Below, piece after piece: positions 7,956-13,693 of a stretch of 19,480 nt of DNA; within the stretch, counting starts at the first letter, position 1, and every line of letters begins with the position of its first letter. A program made the position numbers and the translations under genes. The notes under the pieces were generated by a model. The model searched no databases and was not told where the DNA came from. It was given only the letters and a program-made list of their open reading frames with translations. Where the stretch lies: the NCBI GenBank assembly GCA_934215545.1, contig CAKQAD010000026.1, positions 1-19,480 on the forward strand. The letters run 5' to 3'. The DNA is from an uncultured Prevotella sp. (GTDB lineage Bacteria; Bacteroidota; Bacteroidia; Bacteroidales; Bacteroidaceae).

Positions 7956-8732
7956 ATGTCAATGACACAACCATATATCAAAATCATAGCAGCGGCAATA
8001 CCCTTGCTGCTTGCCTCGTGCGCCACACGCCACTACACTGTGAGCAGCGTGGAGCGCTCACGCATACTCATCGACTCCAGCTACGACAGCCATATCGATG
8101 CCGAAGCCACTACCTTCATGCTGCCTTACAGCAAAAAAGTGAACGATATGATGTCGCCCGTAATGGGCACGGCTGGCTGCGACATGGCACGATGCCGCCC
8201 AGAGAGTCCGCTCTCCAACCTCCTTGCCGACATATTGGTGTGGAGCAGCGACAAGTTCGACGAACATCCCGACTTTGCCGTGTATAACATGGGTGGCATA
8301 CGCGCCGCCCTTAGCAAAGGCGAAGTGACACGTGGCGACATTCTCGACGTGGCACCATTCGAAAACAAGATTTGCTTCCTTACGCTCTCGGGCAAGGATG
8401 TGCTCACCCTGTTCCAGCAGATGGCAGCAGTGGGCGGCGAGGCGGTGAGCCGCAGCGTGTGCTTGCACATCACTGCCGATGGCAAACTGGTGTCGGCAAC
8501 AGTGGGCGGCAGGCCCGTCAACGCTGATGCCTCCTATCGCATTGCCACCCTCGACTATCTGGCGCAGGGCAACGACCGCATGGAGGCGTTCAAGCTGAAG
8601 ACCGATGTAAAGGCGCCCACCGACGAACAGAACAATGTGCGCTTCCTCATTGAGGAGTATTTCAAAGCCGAAGCGGCAGCCGGACGCAGCGTGGCAGCAA
8701 AGGTAGAGGGCCGCATCGTTGTAGACAAATAA
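7956..8732 (+). CDS. 5'-nucleotidase C-terminal domain lipoprotein
   Basis: This 258-residue protein consists only of the substrate-binding C-terminal domain of the UshA/CD73 5'-nucleotidases. The N-terminus is a lipoprotein signal with lipobox LLASC, so the protein should be attached to the membrane by the cysteine. Domain landmarks are SPLSNLLADILVW, VYNMGGIRAALSKGEVTRGDIL (the NxGGIR substrate-binding loop), the VAPFENKICFLTLSGKDV strand-turn and YRIATLDYLAQGNDRM. The last replaces the more usual GGDGY-type loop, a variant I believe is normal in Bacteroidales but cannot check. No metallophosphatase residues are present; they are in the next gene, 24 bases downstream. The ATG at 7962 (MTQPYIK..) is an equally good start. 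Together the two proteins would rebuild a bipartite enzyme that dephosphorylates nucleotides in the envelope. Confidence 0.88.
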   Translation: MSMTQPYIKIIAAAIPLLLASCATRHYTVSSVERSRILIDSSYDSHIDAEATTFMLPYSKKVNDMMSPVMGTAGCDMARCRPESPLSNLLADILVWSSDKFDEHPDFAVYNMGGIRAALSKGEVTRGDILDVAPFENKICFLTLSGKDVLTLFQQMAAVGGEAVSRSVCLHITADGKLVSATVGGRPVNADASYRIATLDYLAQGNDRMEAFKLKTDVKAPTDEQNNVRFLIEEYFKAEAAAGRSVAAKVEGRIVVDK

Positions 8733-8756
8733 TTCCCGACAAACACATTCTGCACA

Positions 8757-9599
8757 ATGAAAAAGATAATATCCACTATATTCCTATGCCTTTCGGTGCT
8801 TTGCATCTCGGCACAGCACACACGCACCCTCGAAATTCTGCACACCAACGACACACACAGCTGCATCATGCCGCTCAACCCCAACCTCGCCGACACCTTG
8901 GTGGCAGGACGCGGTGGCTTTCTGCGACGCCTGGCAATGATACAGCAAGAGCGCCATGCCAACCCCGATGTGCTGCTCTTCGACTCTGGCGACTTCTCGC
9001 AGGGCTCGCCCTACTACACCTTGTTCAAAGGCGAGGTGGAGATAGAACTGATGAACCGCATGGGCTACGATGCCGTAACTATCGGCAACCATGAGTTCGA
9101 CTTCGGTCTCGACAACATGGCTCGCATATTCCGCCAAGCCACCTTCCCCATTGTGTGTGCCAACTACGACTTCACTGGCACCGTGGTAGAGGGACTGGTG
9201 AAGCCTTATGTGGTGCTCGTGCGCAATGGCGTGCGCATCGGTGTGTTTGGCATCTGCCCACAAATGGACGGACTCGTTGACGCCAGCAAATGCATCGGTG
9301 TGAAATATATCGACCCCGTAACTGCCGCCCAGCAGACCATTGCCACACTCAAGGGCAAGGAGAAGTGCGATGTGGTGATATGCCTGTCGCATCTTGGATG
9401 GAACATGAAGCCTCTCGTAGGCGACGAGCAGCTCATAGCAGGCACCAAAGGCATCGACCTGGTGCTTGGCGGACACTCTCACTCCTACTTCACCACACTG
9501 AAATATGCCAACAATGCCGAGGGCAAAGCAGTGCCCGACGACCAGAATGGCAAGCATGCAGTGTTTGTAGGTAAGATAACAATGAAATTGCAAAAATAG
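8757..9599 (+). CDS. 5'-nucleotidase metallophosphatase domain protein, exported
   Basis: This 280-residue protein is the catalytic, N-terminal half of a UshA-type 5'-nucleotidase or 2',3'-cyclic phosphodiesterase. Signal peptide 1-20 ends CISAQ. All calcineurin-like metal ligands can be seen: Asp32 and His34 in HTNDTHS, Asp79 in DSGDFSQGSPYY, Asn111-His112 in IGNHEFDFG, His212 in LSHLGWN, and His240 and His242 in GGHSHSYF. These would hold two divalent metals that activate water to remove phosphate. The protein ends soon after the metallophosphatase fold, with no linker to a binding domain, so the split from the preceding lipoprotein gene looks genuine and not caused by a frameshift: each half has its own signal peptide. 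The next gene starts 12 bases downstream, so the three genes are very likely one transcript. The exact substrate (nucleotide, UDP-sugar, cyclic nucleotide) is not predictable. Confidence 0.9.
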   Translation: MKKIISTIFLCLSVLCISAQHTRTLEILHTNDTHSCIMPLNPNLADTLVAGRGGFLRRLAMIQQERHANPDVLLFDSGDFSQGSPYYTLFKGEVEIELMNRMGYDAVTIGNHEFDFGLDNMARIFRQATFPIVCANYDFTGTVVEGLVKPYVVLVRNGVRIGVFGICPQMDGLVDASKCIGVKYIDPVTAAQQTIATLKGKEKCDVVICLSHLGWNMKPLVGDEQLIAGTKGIDLVLGGHSHSYFTTLKYANNAEGKAVPDDQNGKHAVFVGKITMKLQK

Positions 9600-9611
9600 C
9601 AACCCTCCAAT

Positions 9612-10355
9612 ATGAAGCAGCTATATACATTTTTAATATCCATGCTCGTGGCAGTGGGCGCTCATGGTCAGGACCGCACCGTGCAAAACCGCCCCTACAC
9701 CGACCTGCGCCCATTCCACTTCGGAGTGGTGGTGGGCAGCCATGTGCAGGATATGGAGCTCAACAACGTGGGGCCACAAATCATCACCGATGCCGATGGC
9801 AATGCTTCGTCGGCACTCGTCAGCGTCGACCAGAACCGATGGGACTTCGGCATCAACGTCGGCGTGCTCGGTGAGGTGCGACTCAACACCTACTTCCAGT
9901 TCCGACTGGCACCGATGATGTATTTCGGCACACGCCACATGGAGTTTCACGACTTGCTCAATGTCGACGACGAGGGACGCCCTGCCGTGGCACGACAAGA
10001 CCTCAAGACGGCATACATATCAGTGTCGGGCGACATGATTTTTGCCGCACCACGCTTCAACAACCACCGCCCCTATCTCATGGCTGGTGTGGCACCAATG
10101 GTCAACCTCACAGGCAAGAGCAGCGACTACATACGCCTGAAGCGATTTTCCATGGCTTTGGAGTGTGGCGTGGGCTGCGACTTCTATCTGCCGTTCTTCA
10201 AGCTCCGCCCCGAGCTGAAGTTTGTCTATGGCTTAGGCAACCAGCTCGACAAGAAGCATGCATCGCAACTCACCGACAAGAGCATGCTCAAATATGCACA
10301 GTCGGTGAACGAGGCACACACCAAAATGATAGTGCTCAGCTTCTACTTCGAGTAG
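9612..10355 (+). CDS. porT: PorT-family outer-membrane beta-barrel protein
   Basis: This 247-residue outer-membrane protein has a signal peptide (1-19, ending GAHGQ) and closes on an aromatic-rich strand, MIVLSFYFE. The opening NRPYTDLRPFHFGVVVGSHVQDM, followed by NRWDFGINVGVLGEVRLNTYFQFRLAPMMYFGTRHMEF and the late strand LRPELKFVYGLGNQL, fits the PorT family as I know it: eight-stranded barrels first found as part of the type IX secretion system of Porphyromonas gingivalis and also present in Bacteroidetes lacking that pathway. It lies 12 bases after the 5'-nucleotidase catalytic gene and probably shares its transcript. Nothing else in the window belongs to type IX secretion, so a secretion role is only inferred from the family. 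It could instead be one of the many generic porin-like barrels. Confidence 0.72.
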   Translation: MKQLYTFLISMLVAVGAHGQDRTVQNRPYTDLRPFHFGVVVGSHVQDMELNNVGPQIITDADGNASSALVSVDQNRWDFGINVGVLGEVRLNTYFQFRLAPMMYFGTRHMEFHDLLNVDDEGRPAVARQDLKTAYISVSGDMIFAAPRFNNHRPYLMAGVAPMVNLTGKSSDYIRLKRFSMALECGVGCDFYLPFFKLRPELKFVYGLGNQLDKKHASQLTDKSMLKYAQSVNEAHTKMIVLSFYFE

Positions 10356-10424
10356 CATTTCTGCAGCGGCACAGCTGCTATATACATATTTCAACGTGAT
10401 GTTGATAAAAATAGCGCCTGAAAA

Positions 10425-10455
10425 TTTGTAATTATCAAAAAGTATTGTAACTTTA
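10425..10455 (+). promoter_or_regulatory. Probable promoter of the small barrel gene
   Basis: TTTG at 10425-10428 is followed after 19 bases by TAACTTTA at 10448-10455, one base off TAnnTTTG. If used, it gives a leader of about 165 bases before the ATG at 10628, which is long for this group and includes a 14-base tandem repeat. Confidence 0.5.
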
Positions 10456-10548
10456 TTGCACAAAATAATTGTTCTCTTAAATGACACCAATCGCTATTAA
10501 AAGCGACCTTTTATAGATAACGGAGGTTGTCCATATTTATCGTACTAT

Positions 10549-10577
10549 ATATTATTAACATCATATTATTAACATCA
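10549..10577 (+). repeat. Two tandem 14-base repeats in the leader
   Basis: ATATTATTAACATC occurs twice head to tail (10549-10562 and 10563-10576), with the next A also shared. It lies about 50 bases upstream of the barrel gene's start codon. It may be a regulator-binding or RNA feature, or AT-rich slippage. Confidence 0.8.
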
Positions 10578-10627
10578 GCACGAAGCAAAGCGCTTAGTGT
10601 AATAATAACTTTTAAAAAATAATGATC

Positions 10628-11134
10628 ATGAAAAAGATTATGATGACTTTGGCTACCCTGTTTGTAGCCGTATGTGCAAGTGCTCAGGTGTACATCGGTG
10701 GTGGTGTTGGCTTTGCTAATGCCAGCGACGATGATGATTCACGTTTCAGTTGGAAGATATCTCCAGAGATTGGCTATCAGTTCAACGAGAAGTGGGATGC
10801 TGGTTTGGCATTTGGAATAGAAGGCATTGAGGATGGCGACAAGACTTTTGAGATTGCTCCATATTTACGCTACACCGTTTGCAGCGCAAAGATTGTCGAC
10901 TTCTTTATCGAGGGCACCGTTGCCTACACCCACTACGACAGAGTTAAGGGCTATAAAGATTATGACAGTTTTGCAGTGGGTTTAAAGCCTGGTGTTAAGG
11001 TGAACCTTACTAACCACTTGGCATTCGTAACAAAAATCGGTTTCTTCGGCTACGAGCGTCATGACGATGTAAATATTTGGGGTGTAAACGTTGACGGCAG
11101 AAACATCTTGTTTGGCATTAACTACAAGTTCTAA
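10628..11134 (+). CDS. Small outer-membrane beta-barrel protein (OmpX-like)
   Basis: This is a 168-residue protein if started at the ATG at 10628, which gives a standard signal peptide (MKKIMMTLATLFVAVCASAQ); a start two codons earlier at 10622 is possible. The mature protein begins VYIGGGVGFANAS and alternates about eight amphipathic strands with short polar loops: FSWKISPEIGYQF, WDAGLAFGIEG, FEIAPYLRYTV, DFFIEGTVAYTHY, FAVGLKPGVKVNL, LAFVTKIGFFGYE and a final ILFGINYKF that ends on phenylalanine, the signal for insertion by the Bam machinery. This is the layout of OmpX/OmpW-type barrels. Function (adhesion, stress resistance or structure) is not predictable. Its base and codon use is slightly more AT-rich than the preceding operon. 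It has its own probable promoter and terminator and so is monocistronic. Confidence 0.85.
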   Translation: MKKIMMTLATLFVAVCASAQVYIGGGVGFANASDDDDSRFSWKISPEIGYQFNEKWDAGLAFGIEGIEDGDKTFEIAPYLRYTVCSAKIVDFFIEGTVAYTHYDRVKGYKDYDSFAVGLKPGVKVNLTNHLAFVTKIGFFGYERHDDVNIWGVNVDGRNILFGINYKF

Positions 11135-11155
11135 ATAGTAGGACATAAATAGCAT

Positions 11156-11197
11156 AAGGGGTGCAGTTCAATAAAGAACCGCACCCCTTCTTTTTAT
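11156..11197 (+). terminator. Rho-independent terminator of the barrel gene
   Basis: AAGGGGTGCAGTTC (11156-11169) pairs with GAACCGCACCCCTT (11176-11189), 13 of 14 positions, around a 6-base loop, and is followed by CTTTTTAT. Confidence 0.92.
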
Positions 11198-11216
11198 GCT
11201 TGGTTGAGGATGGTTT

Positions 11217-11248
11217 TAACCCAAATCGGTCATTAGATTTGGGTTAAA
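11217..11248. repeat. Inverted-repeat intergenic element, copy 2 (minimal hairpin)
   Basis: TTAACCCAAAT is followed after CGGTCATTAG by its exact complement ATTTGGGTTAA: an 11-base-pair stem with a 10-base loop. The left part, AACCCAAATCGGTCATTAGA, is the same sequence that opens copy 3 at 11581 and, with one change, copy 1 at 555. The interior of the longer element is missing, as in an internal-deletion derivative. Confidence 0.7.
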
Positions 11249-11352
11249 GGATTTTCGACATTCTCCCTTTGTTATTGGTTTTGTTGTTTTTATTTCTTAT
11301 TTAGGTTAATGAAAAACAGTTTGATAATGAGCCCAAATTTATTTTACGACTG

Positions 11353-11360
11353 CAAAGTTA
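11353..11360 (-). promoter_or_regulatory. Leftward -7 promoter-like element with no gene downstream
   Basis: CAAAGTTA on the plus strand reads TAACTTTG on the minus strand, an exact TAnnTTTG match followed by GC, as in the real promoters of this window. No minus-strand gene lies to its left (the 10628-11134 gene is on the plus strand). No convincing -33 box is seen. It may drive a small RNA or be a relic. Confidence 0.4.
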
Positions 11361-11400
11361 AATTACTTATTACAACTCGTATTGTTCCATTTTATTCCTT

Positions 11401-11510
11401 ATTACAAAAAATTAGCGCAATTATTACATAGCCCGAAAAACTCTATTACATGTACCGAAAAACATCATTACACAGCCCATAAAACATCATTACAAAGGCT
11501 AAAAGGTATT
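11401..11510. repeat. Five ATTACA motifs phased at exactly 22 bp
   Basis: ATTACA begins at 11401, 11423, 11445, 11467 and 11489, each exactly 22 bases after the last. The middle three units also share the rest of the period (ATTACA, then nnnCCCnnAAAACnnC-like sequence); the outer two have diverged. One more ATTACA, out of phase, is at 11369. The spacing is close to two DNA turns, so the motifs face the same side of the helix, as expected for a row of protein-binding sites. The 64-codon open frame across this region (11382-11576) is better explained by the repeats than by a gene. It is too short-period and has no constant repeat/variable spacer structure, so it is not a CRISPR array. Confidence 0.8.
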
Positions 11511-11580
11511 TTCTGTGTATCATACTTTTCTTCATCATATGCTTTCCGAGCTGATTACTGGATTATAGATATATAATAAT

Positions 11581-11700
11581 CCCAAATCGGTCATTAGACC
11601 GAATTTAGAAGATTGTTAGGATGCTATGTATCGTGACATGGTTGTCGGTCTTCTGACAAAGTTCTAACTATAATTAAGACGCCAACCTTTATTTGGGTTA
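11581..11700. repeat. Inverted-repeat intergenic element, copy 3 (longer, right end diverged)
   Basis: Positions 11581-11631 match copy 1 (555-610) apart from one substitution and a 5-base deletion: CCCAAATCGGTCATTAGACC, then GAATTTAGAAGATT, then TTAGGATGCTATGTAT. The right side has drifted, but ends with CAACCTTTATTTGGGTTA (11683-11700), a degraded complement of the left end. It lies just upstream of the promoter at 11734-11765. Confidence 0.7.
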
Positions 11701-11733
11701 AAAATATGCCCTTTGTATTTACATATTACAAAA

Positions 11734-11765
11734 TTTGGTTAAAATAATATTATTTTGTATTTTTG
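11734..11765 (+). promoter_or_regulatory. Promoter of the LPP20-like/PEGA operon
   Basis: TTTG at 11734-11737, a 20-base spacer and TATTTTTG at 11758-11765 match the Bacteroidetes -33/-7 promoter exactly. Transcription would start near 11772, which rules out the in-frame ATG at 11755 as a start codon and supports 11821. Confidence 0.8.
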
Positions 11766-11820
11766 CATTGATTTTCCAATATTTGCTTATTTTTTTGAAA
11801 AAAACCAACAAAAAAACGAC

Positions 11821-13677
11821 ATGAAACTATTTAAGCGAGCTATTGCATTAGCTTTTCTTGCCTTATTTGCATTGTATTGTAGTGCACAATCAATAGAAGA
11901 AATAAAGAAAAACAGTTCAAACTACGTTTTTGGCGAGGGTCATGGTGTGACAATGAACGAAGCCGAAGAAGAGGCATTGCGACAGATGAGCAAGCAGATA
12001 TATGTATCTGTGGTAATCTCTACCTACGACAAGGAAGACAACGACAAAGTGGTGCAGAATGCGGTGCTGCAGACGGTGAGCGCAGTGAAGCTCACCAATG
12101 TGTCTATGCGCGTGTTGAGCGAAGAGCCCAACGCAAAGATATTCTGCTATATGACACGCAAGGATGTCGACAAAATGTTCGAGAAGCGCTCCAACCACAT
12201 CACCGACATGGTAGAAGCGGGCAAGACTGCCGAGAGCCGCATGATGATCGACGAGGCTCTGCGCAACTACTATTGGGCATTGGTGCTGGCAAAGACAAAT
12301 CCTAAAGATGTGAAGATTGAGTTCAACGGCAAGGAGGGCTATGCCACATCGTTGCTGCCAATAAAGATAAAATCGATGCTGTCGATGATTAACGCCACCG
12401 TAACCGACATTGAAGAGGGTAGAAACCTGTTACTACAATTCACCTACAACGGCAAAAAAATATCGTCGCTGAGCTTTAAATACAATGACGGACAGAGCAT
12501 CGTGGGGCCCATTGTGGCACACGATGGCTTAGGCGAGGCGTCGATGGCAACAATGCCTGCCAATGGCAAGCTGCAGCTAACCTACGAAATACGATTCCGC
12601 AACGAGGTAGACCCTACCGACTCCGACATTGCCGGTGCCTTCAACGCCGGACTGCTGCCCTTCATCGACTCATCGGTGGCTATCGCCATTAAGGGCAAAA
12701 AGAAGAAGGCTGCACCACAGACACAGTCAATCAACGAGACGGAGATGATTGCTGCACAACCTACCATCGAGAAGAAAGCTATAGAGATGCAGGCTGCCAA
12801 CAACATCGACGACCTGCAGAAGGCGGTGCTCGCCGTGGAGGCGGCAATTGCAACAAACAATCCGAAGGCGGCATTCAACCTTTTCACACCTGAGGGCTAC
12901 AAGCTATTCAGCAACTTAATGGAGAAGAATGGCAAGGTGACGCTTGTGGGCAAAACGCAAAGCCACAACTTCATCATCGCCGATGGCTATGTGATTGGAA
13001 AATCAACAAACATAAAGCGACAATTCCACAATGGCAAGACATTCATGGAGAAGCTCGTCTACCGATTCAATCCCGAGACGAGAAAGATAGAATCGGTGGC
13101 GTTTGCACTTACACAACGTGCCGAAAACGATATTATGAACGCTGCCGCTTCGTGGCCAGAGGTGTCGCGTTGGGCCATACTCAACTTCATGGAAGACTAT
13201 CAGACGGCTTTTGCCTTGAAACGCATCGACTATATCAGTAGTATCTTCTCTGACGATGCGCTCATCATCACTGGCACCATGCTCAAGAAAGCCACAAGCG
13301 CCGAAATAATGTTCGACCACAACAAGGCTATCGACCTGGGCGGACCGAAAAACATCACTTACACCCGACACACCAAGGAAGAGTATATCGACCGTCTACG
13401 AAATATATTTGGCTGCCGCGAATATGTGCATCTGCAGTTCGAAGACAACGTGACAAAGATGATAAACCTGCCTGCCATCAACGGCATCAACAAGGGCGCA
13501 GCATTCGGCATAGAGATAAAGCAGCGCTATGAGTCGACGGGCTATTCGGATGATGGCTACCTCACAATGGTGTTCGACACACGCGGCAAACTGCCTATAA
13601 TACATGTGCGCCTGTGGCAACCCGACAAAAACAATATGATGTCGTTGCAGGAGTTCATATCACGATTCAACAAATAA
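11821..13677 (+). CDS. Secreted LPP20-like protein with NTF2-like C-terminal half
   Basis: This 618-residue protein starts at the ATG at 11821, because this gives a proper signal peptide (MKLFKRAIALAFLALFALYC, cleaved after SAQ) and because the promoter lies between it and the earlier ATG at 11755. Residues about 24-130 resemble the LPP20/FlgT N-terminal fold: YVFGEGHGVTMNEAEEEALRQM, then a strand with VQNAVLQTVSAVKLTNVSM and the YMTRKDVDKMFEKR helix. A helical stretch with MIDEALRNYYWALVLAKTNP follows, then a beta-rich middle to about 290, a basic KGKKKKAAPQTQ hinge, and two regions that look like NTF2-type cone folds (about 335-455 and 465-612; the second, with ILNFMEDYQTAFALKRIDYISSIFSDDALIITG, is the clearer). 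No catalytic residues are evident. The next gene begins 16 bases downstream, so the pair is almost certainly an operon and the products probably act together in the periplasm or at the outer membrane. Confidence 0.75.
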   Translation: MKLFKRAIALAFLALFALYCSAQSIEEIKKNSSNYVFGEGHGVTMNEAEEEALRQMSKQIYVSVVISTYDKEDNDKVVQNAVLQTVSAVKLTNVSMRVLSEEPNAKIFCYMTRKDVDKMFEKRSNHITDMVEAGKTAESRMMIDEALRNYYWALVLAKTNPKDVKIEFNGKEGYATSLLPIKIKSMLSMINATVTDIEEGRNLLLQFTYNGKKISSLSFKYNDGQSIVGPIVAHDGLGEASMATMPANGKLQLTYEIRFRNEVDPTDSDIAGAFNAGLLPFIDSSVAIAIKGKKKKAAPQTQSINETEMIAAQPTIEKKAIEMQAANNIDDLQKAVLAVEAAIATNNPKAAFNLFTPEGYKLFSNLMEKNGKVTLVGKTQSHNFIIADGYVIGKSTNIKRQFHNGKTFMEKLVYRFNPETRKIESVAFALTQRAENDIMNAAASWPEVSRWAILNFMEDYQTAFALKRIDYISSIFSDDALIITGTMLKKATSAEIMFDHNKAIDLGGPKNITYTRHTKEEYIDRLRNIFGCREYVHLQFEDNVTKMINLPAINGINKGAAFGIEIKQRYESTGYSDDGYLTMVFDTRGKLPIIHVRLWQPDKNNMMSLQEFISRFNK

Positions 13678-13693
13678 AAACTAAAATAAAATC

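Noticed and set aside
7956..9599. 5'-nucleotidase broken by a frameshift
   Set aside because: The domains are in reversed order and each has its own start and export signal, which a frameshift cannot produce.
8784..9602. 272-codon open frame on the minus strand across the metallophosphatase gene
   Set aside because: The plus-strand frame contains every metal ligand of the 5'-nucleotidase catalytic domain; the minus frame is His/Val-rich nonsense without known motifs.
9612..10355. Evidence of a type IX secretion locus
   Set aside because: Only a PorT-family barrel is present; no PorK/L/M/N, Sov or PorU/V genes and no classic type IX sorting domains are seen in the window.
11401..11510. CRISPR array
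   Set aside because: The shared core is six bases and the unit is 22 bp in total, with no constant repeat alternating with unique spacers and no cas genes nearby.
11382..11576. 64-codon plus-strand open frame in the ATTACA region
   Set aside because: It covers the 22-bp repeat array, has no similarity I recognise and no promoter or start context; the array explains the open frame.
11755..11820. Extended N-terminus of the LPP20-like protein starting at 11755
   Set aside because: The -7 box (11758-11765) lies over that start codon, and the 22 extra residues come before a complete signal peptide beginning at 11821.
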